Assembly: GCA_003557085.1 (NCBI GenBank)
Contig: PWPR01000041.1
Span: 1-6,078 of the forward strand
Length of the DNA stretch: 6,078 bases
Direction of reading: 5' to 3'
DNA from: Clostridia bacterium
GTDB taxonomy: Bacteria; Bacillota; UBA994; PWPR01
Shown here piece after piece: positions 1 through 5,604 of this stretch (its first letter is position 1; each line of letters begins with the position of its first letter). The position numbers were made by a program, and so were the translations under genes. The notes beneath the pieces are model-generated. The model worked only from the letters and a program-made list of their open reading frames with translations. It was not told where the DNA came from and searched no databases.

Positions 1-409
1 ATATCCTGAGGTTATAGCTAGTATCAAAGAAAACTTTGCAAAGTTAGTGAAAGATGAATCAGAGATTGTGGTTATTGCAGAACTAAAGGGGCAGGAGTTA
101 GGCTTTCAGAACTTTGAAATTTCTAATCTAAACTTGATGACTCCTGATAAAGGAGTAGAACTTTGCGTAGCAGGTGTTTATCAATCTCAAATGAGAAGTG
201 GTGTTGGAAAAACCATGATGAATGAAAGCTGCAAGATTTTAGAAGAAAAAGGTTATGAATATGTTAAAACTGATTGGAAAATATCTAACATTGCTTCCTC
301 TAACTTCTGGCCTAAATGTGGTTTTCAACCAGTAGCTTATAGAATGGCTAGATACATTGATATCAACTATGCATGGGCGAAATTTAATAGCAAAAATGAT
401 ACGGATTAA
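1..409 (+). CDS. GNAT-family N-acetyltransferase, 3' part (5' end outside window)
   Basis: The frame is open from base 2 to the TAA at 407-409, giving 135 visible residues with no stop. The gene therefore starts left of the window; the GTG at 47 is only an internal codon with no ribosome binding site. The acetyl-CoA-binding motif A is visible as Q-M-R-S-G-V-G (bases 188-208), matching the family pattern Q/R-x-x-G-x-G/A at the start of a helix. It is followed by N-I-A-S-S-N-F-W-P-K-C-G-F, the usual GNAT segment in which Asn and the F/Y-x-K-x-G-F turn close the fold. GNAT enzymes move an acetyl group from acetyl-CoA to an amine, but the substrate cannot be told from this part. It is convergent with the permease operon on the other strand. 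Family assignment is firm; specific function is unknown. Confidence 0.85.
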   Translation, partial: YPEVIASIKENFAKLVKDESEIVVIAELKGQELGFQNFEISNLNLMTPDKGVELCVAGVYQSQMRSGVGKTMMNESCKILEEKGYEYVKTDWKISNIASSNFWPKCGFQPVAYRMARYIDINYAWAKFNSKNDTD

Positions 410-499
410 GCTTCTAAAGCCTAAGTCGCTTTTAATACTTTATGATAATAAGCTAATGTAAGCCTATATTGTGAAGAATTTTTGGTTTTATAACATAGA

Positions 500-540
500 A
501 AAGAAGATAGCATGTCACTTTGATACCTGCTATCTTCTTT
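500..540. terminator. Bidirectional intrinsic terminator between convergent genes
   Basis: A perfect 13-bp stem (AAAGAAGATAGCA at 500-512 pairs with TGCTATCTTCTTT at 528-540) closes a 15-nt loop. On the + strand it is followed by ATTTTAATTA, and on the - strand by TTCTATGTTAT, so both sides are moderately T-rich. Its position between the GNAT gene stop (409) and the permease operon stop (596) suggests that it ends both transcripts. Confidence 0.8.
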
Positions 541-595
541 ATTTTAATTATAGATCTAGTATGCAAAATTAAAACAACTTATAAACATAGAAACT

Positions 596-1135
596 CTAAT
601 CCTCTAACATACCAGGTGCAGGCTCTATTACCTTTATTATCTTCTCAACTACTAAACTAATAGCTATTATAGCAGGCAAAGTTAATAATAGACGAGCTAT
701 GGCAAAGTCAAATCCTACAAAACGAATTTCATTTAATACCATAGGAATCTTAATAGTACCCCATGCATGTAAAAAGAGTACTACATTAGATACTTTTGCA
801 CCTTTCCTATAGAGAGTAAGTGCTATAGGAAATGCCACATAAAGAGGACCAGCAGCAGAAGTTGCAGTTATAATAGTAATAATAATGCCCTTAACACCAG
901 TTCCAGGTCCGATATTTCCTTCGACAATTCTTCTTGGTACCCAAACATCAAGTAGTGCAGTTAATACAAAGACTGGTGGTATAAAGCTTAGCATTTCAAC
1001 CAGATAATGCCATATAGTTTGATTTAATACCTCGCCTCTTTCAGGGATAAATAGATTAACCCCTAGAGCTAATGCAATAACAAGAGCTAGAAGCCAATGC
1101 TTACGTAGAAATACAAGTTTCTCACTTTTTCTCAA
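596..1135 (-). CDS. Half-size ArsP_1/DUF318-type permease, second subunit (179 aa)
   Basis: This is an integral membrane protein. Hydrophobic segments lie near residues 13-30, 45-66, 81-107, 115-137 and 145-167. The stretch A-G-P-L-Y-V-A-F-P-I-A-L (95-106), then K-G-A (111-113) and F-L-H-A-W-G-T-I-K-I-P-M (121-132), resembles the conserved core of the predicted permeases of PF03773 (ArsP_1, formerly DUF318). Usual one-chain members are about 300-350 aa, so this is half a transporter. Its partner is the gene just upstream, with a 13-nt gap. The start is TTG at 1135: no better start lies nearby, and AAGGAG (1145-1150) sits 9 nt upstream, overlapping the TAA stop of the first gene, which suggests translational coupling. 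Some ArsP proteins export trivalent organoarsenicals, but this protein has no cysteine at all, so I do not assign that substrate. Substrate unknown. Confidence 0.75.
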   Translation of the reverse strand: MRKSEKLVFLRKHWLLALVIALALGVNLFIPERGEVLNQTIWHYLVEMLSFIPPVFVLTALLDVWVPRRIVEGNIGPGTGVKGIIITIITATSAAGPLYVAFPIALTLYRKGAKVSNVVLFLHAWGTIKIPMVLNEIRFVGFDFAIARLLLTLPAIIAISLVVEKIIKVIEPAPGMLED

Positions 1136-1148
1136 TATATTCAGCTCC

Positions 1149-1628
1149 TTAGCTCAAGATGAGGCCCATAATGATTGCAATAATGATTGCTGCAATAAAA
1201 CCTAAAAAGTTCTCCCAAAAAGTCAGTTTCCAGCCAAAAAACTCTTTTTCCATAGGGGCAGTTATCAAGCCAACCATGTTCAATGTAGTCATAAACATTG
1301 AAATAGCTAATATGCCAGCACCTTGCTCTAAGAGAGATCCAGCCAGCGGTGTGGCAATAAACATAGGTATTAAAGTAATGGATCCTATAAAACCACTGAG
1401 TAAAACGGCTCTTATCGTGTAGCCACCTAATGCATTTTGTATAGTTTCTTCAGGTATCAGAGCAAATGTTAACCCTATGACTATAATAATAACTCCCATC
1501 ATTGGTAGCATCTTAATAAACATATTCTTGGTTTTCTTTAATGCGATTTTAGTTTTCTTCTTGTCTTTATAATATGATATCAGGGTGCCAAAAATTGCAG
1601 CAATCCAGATGACACGAGTAAAAGTCAT
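1149..1628 (-). CDS. Half-size ArsP_1/DUF318-type permease, first subunit (159 aa)
   Basis: This is the promoter-proximal gene of the leftward operon. The protein has hydrophobic segments near residues 5-20, 37-58, 72-97, 104-124 and 139-158, and a basic loop K-D-K-K-K-T-K (21-27) after the first helix. The core G-F-I-G-S-I-T-L-I-P-M-F-I-A-T-P-L-A-G (79-97), then E-Q-G-A (101-104), parallels the core of the second protein (proline-rich turn, P-L/P-I, then small-x-G-A). The two proteins look like the two repeats of the PF03773 permease fold made as separate chains. The start is ATG at 1628, with AAGGAGTG (1635-1642) ending 6 nt before it. There are no cysteines, although the equivalent core of many one-chain relatives carries them. 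It probably forms a complex with its downstream partner in the cytoplasmic membrane; this is inferred from adjacency and size. Confidence 0.7.
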   Translation of the reverse strand: MTFTRVIWIAAIFGTLISYYKDKKKTKIALKKTKNMFIKMLPMMGVIIIVIGLTFALIPEETIQNALGGYTIRAVLLSGFIGSITLIPMFIATPLAGSLLEQGAGILAISMFMTTLNMVGLITAPMEKEFFGWKLTFWENFLGFIAAIIIAIIMGLILS

Positions 1629-1808
1629 GCGTTACACTCCTTGTTTAACATTTTTGGAATACCAGATACTGATTTGCACAGACATTTTAAGATTCACTTG
1701 CTAAGATAAGTTAAAATTGGTAGTAAAATTCTTATTAATGACTCTTATTTGTCAGTGCAAATTTGTTTTTGAAACACAGCCATTGTGCTAATACATTATT
1801 TCATTAAC
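1629..1808 (-). other. Long 5' leader of the permease operon with a long-range inverted repeat
   Basis: The predicted leader contains two 13-nt arms, ATTTGCACAGACA (1672-1684) and TGTCAGTGCAAAT (1750-1762), complementary at 12 of 13 positions and enclosing 65 nt. They could form the closing stem of a structured leader. I do not recognise a known riboswitch class here, and no T-rich terminator hairpin is evident between the structure and the ribosome binding site. The remaining sequence is AT-rich and gives only short stems. Confidence 0.3.
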
Positions 1809-1814
1809 ATAGTC

Positions 1815-1843
1815 ATAGTAAACTACTTATTAACTCTAGTCAA
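1815..1843 (-). promoter_or_regulatory. Sigma-A type promoter of the split-permease operon
   Basis: Read on the - strand, TTGACT (1843-1838) and TACTAT (1820-1815) are separated by exactly 17 bp. Both boxes match the vegetative consensus in 5 of 6 positions. Transcription should begin near 1808, giving a leader of about 180 nt before the ATG at 1628. Confidence 0.7.
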
Positions 1844-1861
1844 TGGACAAATGTCCTATTG
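1841..1861. promoter_or_regulatory. Palindromic operator-like dyad touching the -35 box
   Basis: GGACA-AA-TGTCC (1845-1856) is a 5-2-5 inverted repeat. It extends to CAAT (1841-1844) and ATTG (1858-1861) with one unpaired T. Its centre lies about 42 bp upstream of the predicted start of the leftward transcript and it abuts the -35 box. This is the class II activator position used by CRP/FNR-type regulators. Written as xGGAC-N4-GTCCx it has the 5-4-5 layout of FNR-type sites, but not their sequence. The regulator is unknown. Confidence 0.4.
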
Positions 1862-2303
1862 CTAGGTGGCAAGTATGCTTGAACTTCTATCTAAAAAAAG
1901 CATATCTTAGGAAATAGGCTTTATAAAATGTAGTTAAGAAGGCTAGTAGAATGCTTATTAGAGCTTTTAAACAAAAGCAAGCTGTAAAGAAGACAAGAGG
2001 AAAGTATACTTGAGTAGATTTTACAACTTCTATTCAGAAGATTCGAAAAAAGACGTGTCTTCAAATTTATCAATGTATTGAAGAAACCTTAATCAATGTT
2101 TGGTTAACATTTCTTATCTTCTCACTTGTTGCTAAATTAGTTTCAGTTGTATTACTACAAAATACTAGGAAACTTGGTGTTCAATTAATAAGTACATATG
2201 TATAAAACAAAAATCATGACAAATATAGAATTTACAAAAAGGATATTAGTGCTACTTATAGAATAATAAAGTAAGAGCATTCCACTGATATAGTTAATGT
2301 TGC

Positions 2304-2329
2304 AAGGTCACTAAACAGCTAGTGGCCTT
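2304..2329 (+). terminator. Terminator-like hairpin inside the gene-poor region
   Basis: AAGGTCACTA (2304-2313) and TAGTGGCCTT (2320-2329) form a 10-bp stem with one U·G pair and a 6-nt AACAGC loop. It is followed by TCTTGCT, so the T-tract is weak. The outer GCAAG/CTTGC bases can extend the stem with a bulge. It may mark the 3' end of a former or still active transcript from the left. Confidence 0.35.
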
Positions 2330-2367
2330 TCTTGCTATGCTAGAAAGCAAAGCAAAAAATTCTCTAA

Positions 2368-2782
2368 AGAAATGTTTCAGGAAAGCTAGATAGCTTACCT
2401 TATGATTTTGGAGACTGTAAATGGATAACACATTCAGATACTGAAACAGGTCTGAGGCTTGATGCAATGATTAGTTGGAGAAGTAATGAAATAAACCTGT
2501 GGATTTTAAAAGTAAACTGTTTAAATCAAGGGCAATGGCATGGAAAGTAAGCAACTTTAAGAAGTGTTTGGATTTTATGAAAAGTAGATTGTTTCTAGCA
2601 TGGAATTTCTCACGTAAATGGATAAATTTTGTAAGTCTACCTTCTGAAGGTCATCATGGAAGTGTACAAGTGAGTGAGGAATGGATACGCTTTAGTAACA
2701 GACCAAAGAAGAGTGATACAATATAGGAGAAGTTATAAGAGTTGAAGAAACCAGATTATATGTTGAAGATTTTTATTGCTAG
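2368..2782 (+). pseudogene. Possible frameshifted remnant of an unrecognised protein gene
   Basis: Three consecutive open stretches in different frames look coding-like. The first, 2368-2547, includes Y-D-F-G-D-C-K-W-I-T-H-S-D-T-E-T-G-L-R-L and then W-R-S-N-E-I-N-L-W-I-L-K-V. The second, 2499-2726, opens with a GTG that has no ribosome binding site; it contains K-W-I-N-F and later E-E-W-I-R-F. The third, 2717-2782, includes I-G-E-V-I-R-V-E-E-T-R-L-Y-V-E-D-F-Y-C. Read in order with two frame changes they would give a protein of about 135-140 residues, rich in alternating hydrophobic and polar residues as in beta strands. I do not recognise a family. The stretches could also be chance openings in AT-rich DNA; the order and amino acid make-up are the only support. 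Confidence 0.25.
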
Positions 2783-2853
2783 CATTAGAGTATAAGAGAA
2801 TAAAGATATAGTATCTTGTGAGATTTTTCTAACTGATTGATTTAACTAATTTA

Positions 2854-2865
2854 GGACAAAGTTCC
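2854..2865. promoter_or_regulatory. Second dyad resembling the permease operator
   Basis: GGACAAAGTTCC differs from GGACAAATGTCC at 1845-1856 in only two of twelve positions. Here the dyad symmetry is imperfect (AGGA/TCCT outer arms at 2853-2856 and 2863-2866). It lies about 38 bp upstream of the candidate -35 box of the ABC operon. It may bind the same regulator, or the match may be chance. Confidence 0.22.
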
Positions 2866-2902
2866 TGATATCCTTGTAAGTTTTATATAAAATTATAGAC
2901 GG

Positions 2903-2930
2903 ATTACATTCTTTAAGAGATTGCTATAAT
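2903..2930 (+). promoter_or_regulatory. Extended -10 promoter candidate for the ABC transporter operon
   Basis: A perfect TATAAT (2925-2930) is preceded by TGC (2922-2924), forming the TG-N extended -10 element. A weaker -35-like ATTACA (2903-2908) lies 16 bp upstream. The predicted start near 2937 would leave a leader of about 110 nt before the ATG at 3049. Confidence 0.5.
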
Positions 2931-3048
2931 GGCTTTGTGTTAGTTGATTTTTCAGTATAGACTCATTCAAGTTTTGCATAACTTATTTTTCCTATAACTA
3001 CGTCGAAGTGACTTAAACATGCTGATAATAAGAAAGGGAGCCTTCTAA

Positions 3049-3942
3049 ATGATAGAACTAAAAAATGTGACAAAGGTTTACAAGAGTGGGAAAGGAGTTT
3101 TTGATGTCTCCTTTGAGGTAAGACAGGGGGAAGTCTTTGGCTTTTTGGGACCTAATGGAGCTGGTAAAACAACTACTATTAGAAACTTGCTAGGGTTTTT
3201 GCTCCCTGACCAAGGCAGTTGTAGAGTTAACGGTTTAGATTGTTGGAGTAATGCAGCTAAAATTCAAGAGTTCGTTGGCTATATCCCTGGTGAAATAGCA
3301 TTCATAGATAATATGACTGGAGTATCATTCTTAAATCTGATTGCTAAAATGAGGAGCATGCAAGATTTCACTAAAAAGAATGAACTAATTGAAATTCTGG
3401 ATTTTAATCCAAAGAGTAAAATAAAAAATATGTCAAAGGGTATGAAGCAAAAACTAGGTATTATTACAGCATTTATGCATGATCCTGCAGTATATATTTT
3501 AGATGAACCAACAAGTGGGCTTGATCCATTAATGCAAACTATATTTGTGGACATCATACTTGAAGAAAAAAAACGCAATAAGACTATTTTGATGTCTTCG
3601 CATAGCTTTGAAGAAATCGAAAGAACATGTGATCGTGCAGGAATTATCAAAGAAGGCAGAATAGCTACTATTCAAGATATTCATTCGCTTAAAACAAGGC
3701 AAAGAAAGGTTTTCTCAGTCAATGTATCCTCAGAAAAAGATTTAGCAATTATAAAAGCTAGTAGTTTGGAAGTGTTAGCCATAAAAGATAGCTTCATTGA
3801 GATTGCTATTAGTGGAAATTATGATGAATTTTTTAAAGTTTTGAGTAAATGCAATGTTATAAGCCTAGATGCTGTTGTTCAAAATATTGAACAAGTCTTT
3901 ATGCAATATTATGGTAACGAGGGAGGAAAGAGTCATGAGTAA
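3049..3942 (+). CDS. ABC-2 type exporter ATP-binding protein (297 aa)
   Basis: This is the cytoplasmic ATPase subunit of an ABC exporter. The ordered motifs are Walker A G-P-N-G-A-G-K-T (34-41), ABC signature N-M-S-K-G-M-K-Q (127-134), Walker B V-Y-I-L-D-E (148-153), D-loop S-G-L-D-P (156-160) and the switch histidine in S-S-H (H185). The Q-loop region reads G-Y-I-P-G-E, without the usual glutamine; G-E at this place is common in the drug, bacitracin and Nat-type ATPases. Residues from about 215 form the C-terminal extension of that group. The start is ATG with AAAGGGAG (3033-3040) 8 nt upstream. The 3' end overlaps the permease start by 8 nt (ATGAGTAA), so the two are co-translated. The substrate could be a peptide antibiotic, another drug or a cell-envelope compound; sequence alone does not decide. 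Confidence 0.93.
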   Translation: MIELKNVTKVYKSGKGVFDVSFEVRQGEVFGFLGPNGAGKTTTIRNLLGFLLPDQGSCRVNGLDCWSNAAKIQEFVGYIPGEIAFIDNMTGVSFLNLIAKMRSMQDFTKKNELIEILDFNPKSKIKNMSKGMKQKLGIITAFMHDPAVYILDEPTSGLDPLMQTIFVDIILEEKKRNKTILMSSHSFEEIERTCDRAGIIKEGRIATIQDIHSLKTRQRKVFSVNVSSEKDLAIIKASSLEVLAIKDSFIEIAISGNYDEFFKVLSKCNVISLDAVVQNIEQVFMQYYGNEGGKSHE

Positions 3943-4735
3943 AGCATTGTTTAAGAACACTTTTAAAAGAAACATTTTTATACTTATGATTATATTTGCC
4001 ATTATGGTAATGTATTTGTCAATAATAATATCTATGTATGATCCAGATAATACAGAGGCAATGAATCAAATGCTTGAAGCATTACCTCAAGAGGTAGCTG
4101 CAGCTATGGGCTTTAGTACACTTGCAACTGATTTTACATCTTTTATAGCTCACTATTATTATGGCTTTATAATTTTAATGTTCCCCATGATTTATTGTAT
4201 AATTATGGCTAATAGGTTAGTGGCTAAGCATGTAGACCAAGGTTCTATGAGTTTCTTTCTATCAACTCCGAACACTCGAAAGAAAATAGTTTTAACACAA
4301 GGTATATTTTTCTTATTAAGCATTACTATCTTACATACTATTATTGCTTTATTAGGAGTTCTAATTTCACAAGCAATGTTTCCAGGGGAGTTAGATATTG
4401 GAAGTTATATAGCTATAAACATGGGAGCCATGTTCTTAATGTACTCCATAAGCTCCATTAGCTTTTTCTTCTCTTGTCTTTTTAATGAAAGTTCAAAATC
4501 TACTATGTTTGGGACAGGTATTCCTGTTTTATTCTTTGTTCTAAACATGCTATCTAATGTGAGTCCAGATATTAATTGGCTTAAAAACTTCACTATTTTC
4601 TCCTTGTTTGATGTAGCCAAAATACTTCAAGGGGAAATATCCTTGGCTTTTATTGTTTTATTTTATATTGTAATAACTTTTGTGCTTTACTTTGCTGGAA
4701 TAACTATTTTTAATAAGAAGGATTTAGCTATCTAG
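3935..4735 (+). CDS. ABC-2 type transporter permease (266 aa, 6 TM)
   Basis: This is the membrane partner of the preceding ATPase. Six hydrophobic segments are visible near residues 13-35, 73-95, 118-145, 157-183, 190-208 and 236-259. An extracytoplasmic-type loop (36-70, D-P-D-N-T-E...) follows the first. The cytoplasmic loop D-Q-G-S-M-S-F-F-L-S-T-P-N-T-R-K-K (101-117) is the typical ABC-2 coupling region with its L-x-x-P-x-x-R/K pattern, and the C-terminus F-N-K-K-D-L is also typical. The start chosen is ATG at 3935, because GGGAGG (3921-3926) is 8 nt upstream. An in-frame start at 3869 would overlap the ATPase by 74 nt and has no such site. Two chains probably pair with two ATPases. Substrate unknown. 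No regulator gene adjoins the pair. Confidence 0.88.
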   Translation: MSKALFKNTFKRNIFILMIIFAIMVMYLSIIISMYDPDNTEAMNQMLEALPQEVAAAMGFSTLATDFTSFIAHYYYGFIILMFPMIYCIIMANRLVAKHVDQGSMSFFLSTPNTRKKIVLTQGIFFLLSITILHTIIALLGVLISQAMFPGELDIGSYIAINMGAMFLMYSISSISFFFSCLFNESSKSTMFGTGIPVLFFVLNMLSNVSPDINWLKNFTIFSLFDVAKILQGEISLAFIVLFYIVITFVLYFAGITIFNKKDLAI

Positions 4736-4835
4736 GTTGTCTGTTAAAGGGAGTAATACTATTGAGTAATTAGATTTGATTTTGCTTTTCGCACAACAGG
4801 TTTAGCCCTTATCATATCTAGATTGTAATGCATAA

Positions 4836-4945
4836 AAACACAGATGAGATGGCTCATGAACAAGAGTGTTATGGCGTAAACTCTAAGAGAATATACGAAG
4901 GTCGCAAAATGAAACTCAGGATGAAAGTTGTCGTGTACTTAAGAT
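4836..4945 (+). mobile_element. Possible relic of group II intron domain I RNA
   Basis: The stretch has the order of short blocks I associate with domain I of bacterial group II introns: GATGAGATGGCTCA (4844-4857), GGCGTAAACTC (4873-4883), GAAGGTCGCAAAATGAAACT (4897-4916) and CAGGATGAAAG (4917-4927). The same bases also read as a 39-codon ORF from ATG 4828 with no ribosome binding site; such ORFs are known artefacts of structured RNA. No intron 5' GUGYG end, reverse transcriptase or domain V is present, so it would be a dead fragment. The recognition is from memory of the block pattern, not an alignment. It may instead be ordinary leader DNA of the next gene. Confidence 0.35.
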
Positions 4946-4975
4946 AACAGAGAGGTTAGAGAGGAGTTAATGTAA

Positions 4976-5407
4976 ATGTACAAGAAAAGATTAATGATAG
5001 TCTTAATTTTAATGTTGACTATGTCAATGGTATTTGCTGGTTGTGATGGAACAACAGAGCCAACACAAGAGCTAGAGGAAGAGCAAGTTGGTGAGACCGG
5101 TTCAGCTGTGGATGACATAGAGGAACTAGTAGCACTATTTCCAGATGAAGGAGATTATGTCCCAGGAAATTCAATTACTTTTGAATGGGAAGGCATAGAG
5201 GGTGCTGAGAATTATAGAATAAGGATCATCCGACAAAGTGATGGAGCAGTTTTTTATAATCGAATGACTGAAAGTATAAGTAGTAGCTATACGGTTTCTA
5301 ATTTCTCAGATGATGGTACAGAATATTGTTGGCAGGTTTCTATGCTTAATGCTGACGGTTGGAGTGACTGGACTGATGAAGTTTGTTTTATAAATAGTGA
5401 GGATTAA
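4976..5407 (+). CDS. Small lipoprotein with one fibronectin type III-like domain (143 aa)
   Basis: The N-terminus is a lipoprotein signal peptide: K-K-R charge, a hydrophobic core (6-18), then V-F-A-G-C with the lipidated cysteine at 23. An acidic linker (24-50, with E-E-E and D-D) leads to a beta-rich domain (about 54-140). The domain has the FN3-type pattern: P-D-E-G-D-Y-V near its start, F-E-W (69-71), A-E-N-Y-R-I-R-I (77-84), Y-C-W-Q-V (117-121) and a closing G-W-S-D-W-T (128-133). Cys118 and Cys137 could form a disulfide. The start is ATG at 4976 with AGGAG (4962-4966) 9 nt upstream; an in-frame ATG-TAA at 4970 rules out an earlier start. The mature protein should sit on the outer face of the membrane. 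Such domains usually bind proteins or sugars; no enzyme motif is seen, so the function is unknown. Confidence 0.85.
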   Translation: MYKKRLMIVLILMLTMSMVFAGCDGTTEPTQELEEEQVGETGSAVDDIEELVALFPDEGDYVPGNSITFEWEGIEGAENYRIRIIRQSDGAVFYNRMTESISSSYTVSNFSDDGTEYCWQVSMLNADGWSDWTDEVCFINSED

Positions 5408-5475
5408 GAGCTTAGCAACTTTAACTAGTAGGTTTTATAGCGAGTCTTACCTCTAGTCAATTATGCAGTGAATGA

Positions 5476-5497
5476 CTTAGTAATCTAAGGGTTTTTT
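5476..5497 (+). terminator. Weak intrinsic terminator after the lipoprotein gene
   Basis: CTTAG (5476-5480) and CTAAG (5485-5489) form a 5-bp stem with a TAAT loop, followed by GG and six T residues (5492-5497). The stem is short, so read-through is likely. Confidence 0.45.
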
Positions 5498-5568
5498 CAT
5501 TAGTAGGTTAAGTCAAGTACTTCTCTTACTGATCAAAGCTATATTAAAAACTAAGAAAAGAGGTTGCA

Positions 5569-5593
5569 ATTAACATCAACCCTTGGTGTTAAT
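5569..5593 (+). promoter_or_regulatory. Hairpin or dyad just upstream of the DUF1905 gene
   Basis: ATTAACATCAA (5569-5579) and TTGGTGTTAAT (5583-5593) form an 11-bp stem (one U·G pair) with a CCC loop, ending 11 nt before the ATG at 5605. It occupies the space where a ribosome binding site would lie. It could be an RNA hairpin acting on translation or a DNA operator. Confidence 0.45.
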
Positions 5594-5604
5594 ACAAAAT
5601 ATAT

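Larger units (their letters stand above)
1862..3048. other. Gene-poor region with degraded coding-like stretches
   Basis: No intact gene with a start and ribosome binding site can be supported across about 1.2 kb. On the + strand the frame beginning at 1927 meets only six stops (2011, 2203, 2272, 2320, 2341, 2365) before the one at 2548, fewer than expected for such AT-rich DNA. It includes a 63-codon open stretch (2014-2202) with a hydrophobic run, W-L-T-F-L-I-F-S-L-V-A-K-L-V-S-V-V-L-L. A further broken stretch (2368-2782) is listed separately. From 2783 to about 2900 I see no gene; the remainder carries the ABC operon promoter candidate. Confidence 0.5.

Noticed and set aside
1159..1422. 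Open + strand frame of 87 codons
   Set aside because: It lies entirely antisense inside the first permease gene, has no ribosome binding site, and its composition mirrors the membrane gene.
2079..2750. Direct repeat TTGAAGAAACC at 2079-2089 and 2740-2750
   Set aside because: It is only 11 bp with no extended similarity on either side, so it is probably chance in AT-rich DNA.
2977..2997. TTGCAT and TATAAC as the ABC operon promoter
   Set aside because: The spacer is only 13 bp; the extended -10 at 2922-2930 is a much better candidate.
3279..3650. Open - strand frame of 123 codons
   Set aside because: It is antisense to the conserved ABC ATPase domain, whose motifs are intact.
3869..3934. 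Longer N-terminus for the ABC permease
   Set aside because: It would overlap the ATPase by 74 nt with no ribosome binding site. The ATG at 3935 has GGGAGG at ideal spacing and gives a normal permease N-terminus.
4405..4620. Open - strand frame of 71 codons
   Set aside because: It is antisense inside the ABC permease and has no independent support.
4828..4947. 39-codon ORF beginning ATG 4828
   Set aside because: It has no ribosome binding site, and the sequence fits a structured RNA relic better than a peptide gene.
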